This document shows positions 7,295-15,606 of a DNA stretch of 15,678 bases, piece by piece. Source of the stretch: Amoeboradix gromovi (lineage: Eukaryota > Sanchytriomycota > Sanchytriomycetes > Sanchytriales > Sanchytriaceae); NCBI GenBank assembly GCA_018985225.1, contig JADGIF010000184.1, positions 1 through 15,678 on the forward strand, read 5' to 3'. The notes beneath the pieces are model-generated. The model searched no databases. It saw only the letters and a program-made list of their open reading frames with translations, and was not told where the DNA came from. A program made the position numbers and the translations under genes. Every line of letters begins with the position of its first letter. Positions within the stretch are counted from its first letter, which is position 1.

Positions 7295-8878
7295 TTAAAT
7301 TAATGTATCAAATTCCATATATACAGGGTCATTAATTTGTTTCTTACAAAAAACAACACCAGGACAGTCAGCCTTGAATAAAAAGACATGATACTTTGCA
7401 ATGCCTGAAATATCATTGAATACAAGATCTAATTTTGATCGATAGTCCTTGAAACGATGACTTGGGAATACCTTGCACTCATTGGTGATTGAAGACGATT
7501 CTATAATTGATTTCACTTGATCCAAATTAAATACATTTTCTCTTGTATATTTCTTTTTAATGTGACCAAAGCCACTATCTGGACTAAATTTAGTATGCCC
7601 TTTCATCATAAATTCAAATTCAATCGTGTTGCATTTTCCAAGTAAACACATCCAGCTGAGTAACTTAATAATGGTGTTGTTCTTGTTTTGACCTACACAA
7701 TTATCTGCATGTAAAATTAAATGCATCCGTTGTTCTTTTGGGAGGCAATAGATATAATCGAGCAGTAACGTCGCGACATTATTACTTGCCTTTATACATT
7801 GGTCTTCTCGATAGATGTAACTCACTTGTTTGTGATGGGTTTCACTGTGGATACCAAATAAATTAACGTCTAATAAAGAAAGAAAATACAAGTCACTTAG
7901 TTGGTCGTGTAATTGTGGTAAACTTAAATTTTGGCTATAATCAAAACTCCGATGTGTAAATCCTTGTCTACCTGGTCGCTGTTGTAATCGAGTCTTGCTA
8001 ATTTCGCTTGTCGAAAATGTAATTGAAAGGCTGTGGTTAATTCCAAGGTAGCACTTTCTGATAAATCAACTACATTTAATTGTTCACGAAAGACAGTACA
8101 AGTGTCACTGACGTCCGTTTTTCCAGATTTTATTTTAATATTGCCACACAATTAAAAATATTTTCGAAATGTTTCTATATTGATATTCAACGTACTGGTG
8201 TCACAGGCGCACATACCATGTAATTTAGCAATGGTAAGGTCAGCTGGTAACCACAAGATATATGTCACGTACTCTTGTACGATTCACTCTTGTATACATT
8301 CGTCCTGGTCTTGGTTCGCCGCGATGGCTGGCAAACGATTTGATCCAATTCAAAATGCTTTCTTTTTGTTCAAATGTAAAAGCATGCAAAAATACCTTGT
8401 CTTTATTGCCATGAATTCTCTTGGTCCACTCAACATCCATGCCACTAATAACATTTTGTAACTTTTGATTGGACATTGAAATGAGATGAGAAAAAGCGTT
8501 ACGGCATAATTTTTCTAAAGGAAATACTGTGTATTCAAATAATTGTCTTCCAGAGTGTTGTTCCTTTTGACAAGAAATAAGGACACCGTAATAAATAATT
8601 CTTGTTCCTGATTGTTCATTGGTTGGAATTCTTTTTGAGTACCCTCAATTCTTCTACTGAAACATGATGTATACATCTTATTGTACAACAAGTAATATTA
8701 TTACACGTTTGTAACCAATCCTGTAAATGAAAGGTAGTGTCACGTCTATAGCAGTAGCGCCAGTGGCGTGGTCGTCTCGTGTAGGAGATTGTACAATTTC
8801 ATTGAAATTTACAACTAAATTGCCACTAGCATCAAATCTAAACAGCGAATCTTGTGAATCGAATGGATTTTGAGACAT
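7295..8878 (-). pseudogene. Broken RNase H-fold transposase-like gene (DUF7869 type)
   Basis: Fragments in several frames line up as one protein of about 520 residues. The N-terminus starts at ATG 8878 (MSQNPFDSQDSLFRF). A middle block (HLISMSNQKLQNVISGMDVE and RIHGNKDKVFLHAF) matches the pre-catalytic part of this family, followed by DLTIAKLHGM, ETFRKYF and KSGKTDVSDTC. The catalytic region has FDYSQNL (first Asp), LILHADNCVGQNKNN (second Asp) and MKGHTKFSPDSGFGHIKKKY. Breaks: a candidate 28-nt intron or frameshift near 8677-8704; a frame change near 8245; an in-frame TAA near 8162; and a one-base loss in a T-run near 7950, just before the first Asp. Such genes are abundant in Rhizophagus and some invertebrates. 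A TATA-like TATAAATA lies upstream of 8878. The family call rests on remembered motifs. Confidence 0.75.
8677..8704 (-). other. Candidate 28-nt intron in the transposase-like gene
   Basis: On the minus strand it begins GTAATAAT and ends ACAATAAG, and joins codon 58 (...YRIGYKR) in phase 0 to an open frame that continues through the middle block. The alternative is an indel: a third frame across it gives a Cys-rich stretch (NNITCCTIRC) like the N-terminus of some relatives. Confidence 0.4.
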
Positions 8879-9108
8879 AAAAAAAGATATCGCTGCTATT
8901 TATAGTGAAAAAGGTGTACGTAATTAGTTTGTAGCCAATACATTCGTACCATCATGAATCCGATCCAATTGAATGAATTATCATTTAATTGGAAGTTTTT
9001 ACATTATTTATATCAAAATACTCAATATATCTACCAATTATCTACTTGTTTTTTGAAAAGAGTTGGGTATCTAAGGTAATAAGTAATATTTTTTGAAATC
9101 TTTTAATT

Positions 9109-9246
9109 TAGTCTATTTTTTATATTCAAATCAAGATTTGCAAGCCAATTCATTCGTAAAATGTATTTAGTCTAGTTTTTACATTTGGTGTCCCATATGG
9201 AGCACCTCCTTTAAAAACGGATTGGTCTAGTTTTTATAGTGTCCCA
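9109..9246 (-). repeat. Inverted subterminal repeats, right end
   Basis: There are three minus-strand copies of the element motif: headless at about 9110-9131, with GGTGTCCC at 9170-9194, and with AGTGTCCC at 9224-9245. A separate short repeat, AGCCAAT(A/T)CATTCGTA, occurs at about 8933 and 9143 in the same flank. Confidence 0.7.
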
Positions 9247-9267
9247 GTTATGATTTGGTCTCATTAA

Positions 9268-10678
9268 ATGTTTTCCCCCTATGAAACAATGGAAATCTTC
9301 GTTTATAAACGAAATGTTTCTACAAATTTCAAAGTTCAATTAAAAGCTGGATCTGGTATTGGAGATTTAAAACGTGAGATTGCAAAACAAGAAGAAGCGC
9401 GGTTATCAATGCCAAGTGTATATAAAGAAAGAGATGGCGGAGTGGAGTTAGATTCAAAGATGAAACTTGCATTCACAGATTATTATGATATAATTTCATC
9501 TGGAAACAACGATGCTCCCACCACTACCAACATTGGTAAAGGAAATTCGACTACTGGATACCAGCTCCTCCCCCATTTGTGGTACCAAAGGTAATCCTAA
9601 ACCTGATGTTTCTGTTTTACCAATTCATTCACAGATATTTAATCCGAGTTCAATTGTTTTTACAATTGAAGTAAAACACAACTGGGACGAGAAATCACAA
9701 GGAAAATATAAAGAAGCTGTTTGACAATCTTTTGAAACTGCCAAATTGATATTCCAATACCAGCAGTTGCGCCATTTTGTATTTCTGCTGGTAACTGATA
9801 TCACACATACTGTTTTAATCAAATTCCATCGTGTTGTAGTAGCCAAGGATCCATTCTTTTCAATTACTGGAACTGATCATTTTATAGATATCACTTTAAC
9901 AGCAGTATTTGATTGGAAGACGACAAAGAAATTTTTGCGCCATTTATTATCATTGGAACTCTATGAGCACGACTACATTGAAAGTACGTCTTTTTCTTCT
10001 CCTGGGATTAATGATATAACTATTCTGCAACCTGGTAGTTTTACTAATGCGACCATCTTTAAATGTCTCTACGATGGGAAAGAAGTTGTTTTGAAGGCAC
10101 GATTCAATTCTTGGGCGTTGAAGGTTGAACTTGATGCATTGAAAGGCTGTAAATCAATTATTCAGCTGGTATTTGATAATACTTTCAGTGCAAATATTAG
10201 AAAAACGCATTATAACTTTATTATGATGACACCTATTGGATGTGTTTCGGGGACTGTCCATAAACCTAATATCGAGAAGTATTATCGTGATATACAAGAA
10301 GCCTCGGAGCATGCGCACAAATTAAAGATTTGTCACAGAGATGTTAAACCAAGTAACATCATTGTTGTAAATGGAAACGCAATCTTGATCGATTTGGAAT
10401 TAGCAGTTTCAACAGACGAGGATGTCTTTTATGATTTATCAATGACAGATGAATTTGCAGCATCAGAGTATCTAATAAGAAAGTGGCAAAAGGTATGTAC
10501 TTTCCTTTATAAGAAGGAATATGATTTGGAATCCTTGAAATACACAATTGCGTTTATTAAAAGTGACAATTGGCCATTATGTGATAGGACTACAAAAGAG
10601 TGTATAAAAGAATATATCACAAAAAGGGATGAGATTGTACTTGATATGAAATCTGGAGATCTAGATCTGAATAGATGA
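9268..10678 (+). pseudogene. Crinkler-like (CR) protein: ubiquitin-like header, nuclease-like and kinase domains
   Basis: Three parts are visible. 9268-9535 encodes a ubiquitin-like header (IFVYKRNVSTNFKVQL... GDLKREIAKQEEARL). About 9591-9900 encodes a PD-(D/E)XK nuclease-like domain: KPDVSVL, then FTIEVK (the E-x-K), then a helix (QSFETAKLIFQYQQLRHF) and FVFLLVTD. About 10020-10678 encodes a kinase domain: Lys in VVLKA, Glu in KVELDALK, the catalytic loop ICHRDVKPSNI and ILIDLELA, with DLE in place of DFG. This architecture is known for CR-type effectors. Breaks: the header and nuclease are in different frames, reconciled by a 55-nt GTAAAG...CCAAAG intron (9536-9590) or by indels; and an in-frame TGA lies at 9722-9724. 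A 45-nt intron (9719-9763) could remove the TGA but would also delete the helix, so a nonsense mutation is likelier. Confidence 0.7.
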
Positions 10679-10809
10679 TTTCAAATATAAATATCGTTTT
10701 TCAATTCAACTGGTCAAACACAGTGTTTCAGGAAGCGAGAGCTGATTGGCATATTATTGAATATCTTGATTTGGGTACATCTTTTTCCAAACTGGCAAGT
10801 TGTGTTTAA
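10675..10809 (+). pseudogene. Short open frame after the kinase, possible remnant
   Basis: ATG at 10675 overlaps the kinase TGA as ATGA. The 44-codon frame (FNWSNTVFQEARADWHIIEY...) reads like coding sequence rather than AT-rich noise, and ends at TAA 10807. I do not recognise it. It may be the upstream part of the coiled-coil remnant or a shifted tail of the kinase gene. Confidence 0.3.
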
Positions 10810-10909
10810 GGGAGTTTTGTCATTTTATTTCAATGTTCAATTAAAAATTGCAAAATATCATTACACTTGGTCAATACGCTAATTTTTGTTTTAAGATAAT
10901 GCTACATGC

Positions 10910-11184
10910 AAAAAAGAAGAGGCAATTAAAAGTGCTTTTGAAAAGATCTCTCAATATAGAGGGGCAGAGAACATCAGACTCTGAGATCAAATTGAGCTAC
11001 AGCACCGTGAAATGGAAATCTCTAAACGTGAAGTAGTGTTATTGAAGCGTAACAATCATGAACTCCAGGATAAGATTGTTGATTAACTACAAAATTAAAG
11101 AGAGCCACATTGTCAGATGGTAGACCTGGTGATGATAACTTGAATGATGAGACTCCCCTCAAGGTAGAAGCTCCTGAAATTTAA
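10910..11184 (+). pseudogene. Coiled-coil gene remnant with a candidate 23-nt intron
   Basis: The frame from about 10910 encodes a charged helix (KKEEAIKSAFEKISQYRGAE), is stopped by TGA at 10982-10984, and continues in the same frame with heptad-like DQIELQHREMEISKREVV and LKRNNHELQDKI. A 23-nt GTTGATTA...TTAAAG segment (11078-11100) then joins it in phase 0 to RATLSDGRPGDDNLNDETPL, ending at TAA 11182-11184. AATAAA follows at 11193-11198. The run of A at 10910-10915 may hide an indel joining it to an upstream frame (QYANFCFKIMLHAKK). Function is unknown. The clean tail with a poly(A) signal shows it was once a real gene. Confidence 0.5.
11078..11100 (+). other. Candidate 23-nt intron in the coiled-coil remnant
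   Basis: GT...AG, phase 0, length 2 modulo 3. It contains two stops and exactly restores the frame between the coil and the acidic C-terminal tail. Confidence 0.45.
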
Positions 11185-11289
11185 AGAAGATAAATAAACT
11201 CTGAGTATTATATAGTATTACATCATATATCTTATTAGTCTTGTATTAGTAAAGTCATTATATTCGATTGTTGGATGAACGTGATTATA

Positions 11290-11295
11290 TTTATT
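11290..11295 (-). terminator. Poly(A) signal of V-ATPase A overlapping its stop
   Basis: AATAAA begins at the last base of the TAA at 11297-11295. Confidence 0.6.
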
Positions 11296-13118
11296 TAATC
11301 AGAGATATTTCTGAATCTTTCCTCAATTTCCTTTTGTAACTTATTATATTTAGCATCAATCTTTTCTCTTCCATCCTTTGGATCTTCAAATTTCATGCAG
11401 CTCAGTGCATATATCAAATCGCTTGTCTTTTCTTTAATCTTGGCCCATGTCAACTGCCCTTGCGACGTCTCTACCGCCTTTATAGCCTCTGTATAGTACC
11501 CCATCATGTTCTTCAACATTCCTACAGTCTTGAAGAATGGGCAAAACTTGTCATAGTCGGAGAAACCATTCTGCTGCAAGAAATCATCTTTGATAATCTT
11601 AGCAATCTCTAGAGTAATTTTGTCTGTCTCTCCGAGCGCTGATTTGCCTACAAGCTGTACAATCTCAGCCAAGTCTTCTTCCAGTTGTAATACTTCCTTG
11701 CATTTCGTTCGCAGAGCCACAAAGTCTGGCTCGTTCTTTTCGTAGAATGGATCCAAAGCTTTTAGGTATTTTGAATAGCTTAGTGACCAGTTGACTGAAG
11801 GAAAATGCTTGCGCTGAGCTAGCTTCTTATCCAATCCCCAAAAGACTTGAACAATTCCTAAAGTTGCTGAAGTGACAGGGTCACTAAAATCACCACCTGG
11901 TGGACTAACAGCACCTACTATAGATACGCTCCCTTGTCTTCTTGGATTACCCAAACATACGACTTTACCTGCGCGCTCATAAAATGAAGCCAAACGGGCA
12001 CCCAGATATGCAGGATATCCACTGTCAGCTGGCATTTCAGCTAACCTACCTGATAACTCTCTTAATGCTTCAGCCCATCTTGAAGTCGAGTCAGCCATCA
12101 TTGCAACATCTTTCCCTTGATCCCTAAAATACTCGCTCAGTGTGATACCAGTGTATATAGAAGCTTCTCTGGCTGCCACGGGCATATTGCTAGTATTAGC
12201 AACTAGAGTAGTACGCTGCATGATACTCTCCATCTTCATCTGACCATTAACGTTAACCTCTGCCTTTAACTCTGGGAAATCCATTAAAACCTCTGCCATC
12301 TCATTTCCACGCTCACCGCACCCTACGTATATGATACAGTCGCTATTGGAGTACTTTGACAATGACTGTGAGATGACTGTTTTTCCACACCCAAAGGCAC
12401 CAGGAATTGCAGTAGTTCCACCTTGAACACAGGGAAATAAGGCATCTAGCACTCTTTGGCCAGTTAGCAATGGATTATCAGCACTTAGTTTCTCTGTCAC
12501 TGGTCTGGGAGTGCGCACAGGCCATGAATGGTACATTTTAAATTCCTTCTTTTTATTTTCAAATTCAATTTCTAAAACCACATCTTCCAAAGTATACAAA
12601 CCAGTGGAAGCAATAAACACTATTTTACCGTAGGATTTAGGCGGCAAGGTAATGTTGTGTGTATGAACAAAAGCATTTTCGTAAACACTACCGAATATAT
12701 CACCACCAGTGATCAAATCACCAACCTTTAAGTGTTTACTCGGTACAAATTCCCATTGTTTCTTTTTGTCCAGTGCGTGGGTATCCACACCACGAGGAAT
12801 ATATATGCTTTGACTGGCTAACTGAATGGCTTGCAATGGGCGTTGAATTCCGTCATAAATGTTATCCATTAGTCCAGGACCCAATTCGACAGAAAGAGGT
12901 TTACCAGTTTTTAAAACAGGATCACCGACAGTCAAACCACTAGTTTCTTCATAAACCTGGATAGTGGCGCGATCCTTGTCGATTTTAATGACTTCACCAA
13001 CTAATTCATCTGTTCCAACTCTAACTAGCTCGTACATGGCACTGCCAGTCATGTGCTCCGCAACAACAACAGGACCGGCAACACTAAATATATAACCATA
13101 CTCTGACTCTTTAACCAT
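11295..13118 (-). CDS. ATP6V1A: V-type proton ATPase catalytic subunit A
   Basis: This is the nucleotide-hydrolysing subunit of the V1 sector, which drives proton pumping into endomembrane compartments. The 607-residue product is close to the usual ~617; only the N-terminus is shorter. Seen in order: the beta-barrel domain ([30 protein letters not shown]); the family-specific insert at about residues 115-200, the most divergent part; Walker A GAFGCGKT at 240-247; [28 protein letters not shown] with [48 protein letters not shown]; and the helical C-terminal domain ([18 protein letters not shown]). It is one exon starting at ATG 13118 in a good AAA context. It lies 44 bp downstream of MYCBP on the same strand. 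Confidence 0.98.
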   Translation of the reverse strand: MVKESEYGYIFSVAGPVVVAEHMTGSAMYELVRVGTDELVGEVIKIDKDRATIQVYEETSGLTVGDPVLKTGKPLSVELGPGLMDNIYDGIQRPLQAIQLASQSIYIPRGVDTHALDKKKQWEFVPSKHLKVGDLITGGDIFGSVYENAFVHTHNITLPPKSYGKIVFIASTGLYTLEDVVLEIEFENKKKEFKMYHSWPVRTPRPVTEKLSADNPLLTGQRVLDALFPCVQGGTTAIPGAFGCGKTVISQSLSKYSNSDCIIYVGCGERGNEMAEVLMDFPELKAEVNVNGQMKMESIMQRTTLVANTSNMPVAAREASIYTGITLSEYFRDQGKDVAMMADSTSRWAEALRELSGRLAEMPADSGYPAYLGARLASFYERAGKVVCLGNPRRQGSVSIVGAVSPPGGDFSDPVTSATLGIVQVFWGLDKKLAQRKHFPSVNWSLSYSKYLKALDPFYEKNEPDFVALRTKCKEVLQLEEDLAEIVQLVGKSALGETDKITLEIAKIIKDDFLQQNGFSDYDKFCPFFKTVGMLKNMMGYYTEAIKAVETSQGQLTWAKIKEKTSDLIYALSCMKFEDPKDGREKIDAKYNKLQKEIEERFRNISD

Positions 13119-13162
13119 TTAACCCTAATGTAATGAAAATAAAAAATAATATAAATATAAAT
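13119..13162 (-). promoter_or_regulatory. 44-bp MYCBP-ATP6V1A gap with acceptor-like site
   Basis: On the minus strand a T-rich run (TTTTTTATTTTCATTACATTAG) ends in AG at 13126-13125, then GGTTAA and the ATG. It looks like a 3' splice site. TATA-like sequence (TATATTTAT) is also present around 13150-13158, so either an overlapping promoter or trans-splicing in an operon would fit. Confidence 0.4.
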
Positions 13163-13167
13163 TTATT
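13162..13167 (-). terminator. Poly(A) signal of MYCBP overlapping its stop
   Basis: AATAAA contains the TAA at 13165-13163. Confidence 0.6.
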
Positions 13168-13390
13168 TTGGAATCTCGATATTGGACTCGACCAAAGTCT
13201 TTTCTAATAAAACAACTCGCTCTTTTAATGTTTTCAACTCTGAGCTCAAATGCTTTGCAATGAATCCATTTACATCTTCAGGTCTTTGTTGTTCATCATA
13301 TAATTGAATTAGGGCCTTGACAATGCCATCAATAAACCCACTCTTCTCCAGATAGAATCTGAAATCTTGCTGTGAAGTTTGATTTGACAT
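13163..13390 (-). CDS. MYCBP: c-Myc-binding protein (MYCBP / AMY-1) homologue
   Basis: MYCBP is a small helical protein found with AKAPs, radial-spoke/ciliary complexes and, in vertebrates, c-Myc. The product has 75 residues (vertebrate form about 103). It shows the family core FRFYLEKSGFIDGIVKALIQ, then LYDEQQRPEDVNGFIAKHLS, followed by a short coiled coil (LKTLKERVVLLEKTLVESN). The length difference is in the C-terminal coil. The start at ATG 13390 follows a strong acceptor-like TCTAATCTCATGTCTCAG, leaving GCCAA before the ATG. A TATA-like TATTATAAG is about 40 nt upstream (13429-13436). Next downstream is V-ATPase A after 44 bp. Confidence 0.88.
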   Translation of the reverse strand: MSNQTSQQDFRFYLEKSGFIDGIVKALIQLYDEQQRPEDVNGFIAKHLSSELKTLKERVVLLEKTLVESNIEIPK

Positions 13391-13783
13391 TTGGCCTGAG
13401 ACATGAGATTAGAAAAGGAGGCCATCACTTATAATAGCCTTGGGAATATTAATTCTAACCAATTGTTGCTCTAAAGCCTTATTACATCTATTCAGGATTC
13501 TAATGAACGGATCTTAAGAACGGCCTTATCCAAAAAATGGGGACACTTTAGATGCGGCGAGTTAGAATTCCTGAAAACGTCTAGTTTGTTCTTGAAAGCA
13601 CGCTCATACTAAAACCAATGCCTTTTAATCATAAAAAATCCCAGAAAGTTAGTACGATTTTTTAGAGAATTAGAATGTTTAGGTTTATACCTTTTCATAC
13701 TCTCTAGTATCATTCTAACGGAGAATTATTATAGTCTTGAAAGCATAACATCTGAACACAGAAATATTATAAAAGCAACTTAA
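13391..13783. other. Intergenic stretch upstream of MYCBP
   Basis: Apart from the MYCBP TATA-like and acceptor-like sites (13396-13437), no gene is seen. GGGACAC at about 13541 and GTCTAGTTTG at about 13580 faintly resemble pieces of the element-end motif, but they are too short to call. Confidence 0.4.
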
Positions 13784-13789
13784 TTTATT
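13784..13789 (-). terminator. Poly(A) signal of the Ser/Gln-rich gene overlapping its stop
   Basis: AATAAA contains the TAA at 13787-13785. Confidence 0.6.
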
Positions 13790-15188
13790 TAGTCTTTTTC
13801 TTCTTCTTTTTCTTTTTCTTTGGTAGCTGTACTATTGGCTCATCAGATTCACTACCATCTGGAATTGGGTATTGCGGCTTACCCATCTGCATTTGTTGCA
13901 TTTGATATTGCATTTGCTGCATTTGATATTGTTGCTGCATATCGATCTGTCTCTTCATCTCCATCTGGTCATATTGTTGTCGATACTGCATTAATTCTTG
14001 CTCTCGTATCTTCATTTCCTCTACTTCCCTCTGTCTTTGAGTTAGCTCTAATCGTTGTTGATCTCTCTCAAAATCCATACTAAACTGCCTACCACTGCCA
14101 GCACCCCTTTCGACTAACTGGGCTACACCAGATGTAGACCTTCCTGTTAGCTGATACTTCATCTGCTTACGCTGTTCCTCTCTTTGCTCTAGTACCCCAA
14201 CAAGCCCAGAAGAAGGCCTTTTAATCTGCTGTGGCTGGAATTGAGGTTGCTGATACTGCTGCTGGAATTGGGGAGGCTGCTGCTGGAATTGGGGAGGCTG
14301 TTGCTGGAATTGAGGCTGCTGGTATGTGCTGTATTGAGGTCTAGCCATATTATTGGGATAATTCATCGGCGGTGATGGATAGTTTAGAGGTTGCTGAGTA
14401 GGCACAAAGCTACGCATCTGTTGTTGTTGCATTTGCTGTTGCATTATGGGTTGTTGCATTTGCTGTTGAACTTGAGGAGCATAATGGAGTAATTGATTTG
14501 GCTGTACTAAGTTAGGGCGATTAAAAACTGGTTCTTCATCAGAAGATATCTGATTACCCCGATCAGCATTTAAAGATTCTTCAGAGGAAGTATCTGATTC
14601 ATCTGAGGAGTCATCAGAGCTTGAGGAAGAAGTACTGCTTGAAGAGGCAGACTTGACCGACAAATTATTAAGTTTAACTTTTTTTAAATCAATTAGAACC
14701 TTTGGAACAGTTTTAATGTTACTACTGGACTCACTGGATGATTCTGTATCGCTGGAAGTATCAGATTCGTCCTCTGATGAAATATCCGAGGAAGATTCCG
14801 AGGTGGAATAAGCCTTTATTGGTTTCGCGACAGCCTTTGGTTTAGCATCAACACTGGATTCGGATGAAGAAGAATCCTCAGAAGTTGATTCTTCTTCAGA
14901 AGTTGATATTTTTGATTTAGCTTTTTTGAACACTGCAGGCTTTCTAACTACAGCCGGTCTAATATTAGCAACAGAATTAATCTCTTCATAGCCTGAAGAT
15001 ACTCCAGAAGACGATTCTCTGTTTGCAATCTGTTTGCTGGCCACAGGAGGTGAATTCAAAATTGGCTGCTTCTTAGATTTGCTATCTATGACTGGTGAGG
15101 GTTCTATACTTGCTATTGACGAATCCTCATTGCTGGACTCTACAGAACTGGAATTTTCATCATTTGATGAAAGTTGCTGCCGATTCAT
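13785..15188 (-). CDS. Ser/acidic- and Gln-rich disordered protein
   Basis: I do not recognise this protein. Taken from ATG 15188 (AACAAAATG context) it has 467 residues. The N-terminal ~230 are runs of Ser with Asp/Glu (e.g. SSSSTSSSSSDDSSDESD), typical CK2 sites and nucleolar Nopp140-like composition. The middle is Gln/Met/Pro-rich with a short tandem PPQFQQQ repeat. A more ordered, charged region follows (GLVGVLEQREEQRKQMKYQL, then RQREVEEMKIREQELMQYRQ), likely a coiled coil, and the protein ends in nine consecutive lysines plus TK. A nuclear or nucleolar role is inference from composition. The frame stays open upstream to a TTG at 15254, but no ATG occurs there. A TATA box (TTTATAAAT) lies at about 15281-15289. 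It is the first gene of the minus-strand block. Confidence 0.75.
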   Translation of the reverse strand: MNRQQLSSNDENSSSVESSNEDSSIASIEPSPVIDSKSKKQPILNSPPVASKQIANRESSSGVSSGYEEINSVANIRPAVVRKPAVFKKAKSKISTSEEESTSEDSSSSESSVDAKPKAVAKPIKAYSTSESSSDISSEDESDTSSDTESSSESSSNIKTVPKVLIDLKKVKLNNLSVKSASSSSTSSSSSDDSSDESDTSSEESLNADRGNQISSDEEPVFNRPNLVQPNQLLHYAPQVQQQMQQPIMQQQMQQQQMRSFVPTQQPLNYPSPPMNYPNNMARPQYSTYQQPQFQQQPPQFQQQPPQFQQQYQQPQFQPQQIKRPSSGLVGVLEQREEQRKQMKYQLTGRSTSGVAQLVERGAGSGRQFSMDFERDQQRLELTQRQREVEEMKIREQELMQYRQQYDQMEMKRQIDMQQQYQMQQMQYQMQQMQMGKPQYPIPDGSESDEPIVQLPKKKKKKKKKTK

Positions 15189-15288
15189 TTTGTTGTTATG
15201 CAAGGGGATGATGGATAACAATGCCGAGTTGGCAAAAATTGGACTATGTGCCAAATGCTACCAGAACTAAACTAATAGTATTTATAAA

Positions 15289-15454
15289 TCTCCTTACATT
15301 ATCAACAAAAAGAATCAGTTTTACTTCAATTATGTTTGATTTTAAAAACTTGAAAAAAAATCAGTTACTTTTAGAGCACTATAACTAGAAGAGCAAAGTA
15401 GGTTTACAAACGGAATTTTAGAATCCGTCGAAGAAGTTAATTACAGCAAGCACA
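15289..15454. other. AT-rich intergenic stretch
   Basis: No gene or RNA is seen; it separates the Ser/Gln-rich gene promoter from the repeat copies that follow. Confidence 0.5.
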
Positions 15455-15487
15455 GTGGGATGCCCACTATAAAAACTAGACTGACTA
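15455..15487 (+). repeat. Element-end motif, copy with GTGGGATGCCCAC head
   Basis: GTGGGATGCCCAC (5-bp palindromic arms) is followed by TATAAAAACTAGACTGACTAG. The orientation is the same as the left end at 5990. It may be the left end of another element or an outer repeat of the foldback that follows. Confidence 0.6.
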
Positions 15488-15523
15488 GTTTCCTCGGAGT
15501 TACGAAATATTTTATGCCTATTT

Positions 15524-15606
15524 GGGACACACTCTGTAAAAACTAGACTAGGGGTAAAAACCGGTTGACGAGATTTACCCAGTCGAAATTTTCACAGTAG
15601 TGTCCC
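15524..15606. mobile_element. 83-bp foldback (MITE-like) element of the same family
   Basis: The left arm is GGGACACACTCTGTAAAAACTAGACTAGGGGTAAA. The right arm, read inverted, is GGGACACTACTGTGAAAATTTCGACTGGGTAAA. They align over about 33 positions with small gaps, around a CCGGTT centre. The head and ACTAGACTA core match the large element. No clear target-site duplication is seen. Confidence 0.6.

Larger units (their letters stand above)
5990..9246. mobile_element. Putative DNA transposon with inverted, multi-copy ends
   Basis: The left side carries GGGACACCAAATATAAAGACTAGAC (5990) and GGGACGCCAAATATAAAAACTAGAC (6235), plus three internal copies of CAAATATAAAAACTAGACTAACT without the GGGAC head (6314, 6372, 6428). 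The right side carries the same motif inverted: GTCTAGTTTTTATAGTGTCCC ending about 9245, GTCTAGTTTTTACATTTGGTGTCCC at 9170-9194, and a headless copy near 9110-9131. Inside are two convergent genes, one a transposase-like pseudogene. The real boundary may be the inner pair (6235/9194), whose similarity extends outward through CTCC-TTATGGGAC versus CTCCATATGGGAC. No clear target-site duplication is visible: AATT/AGTT for the outer pair, TTAT/ATAT for the inner. It is probably non-autonomous now. Confidence 0.65.

Noticed and set aside
7945-7960. Micro-intron to explain the transposase frame change near 7950
   Set aside because: The only GT...AG segment is 13 nt and gives the wrong frame; a one-base loss in a T-run explains it simply.
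8255-8290. A 16-nt intron at the frame change near 8245
   Set aside because: It would keep frame (TYILWLPADL), but the alternative DIYL...LPADL with a small indel agrees better with the family, and the segment lies in a 15-bp direct repeat.
8180-8461. Plus-strand frame of 93 codons
   Set aside because: Antisense to the well-matching middle block of the transposase-like gene.
13820-14083. Plus-strand frame of 87 codons
   Set aside because: Antisense to the Gln/Met-rich coding repeat; a composition artefact.
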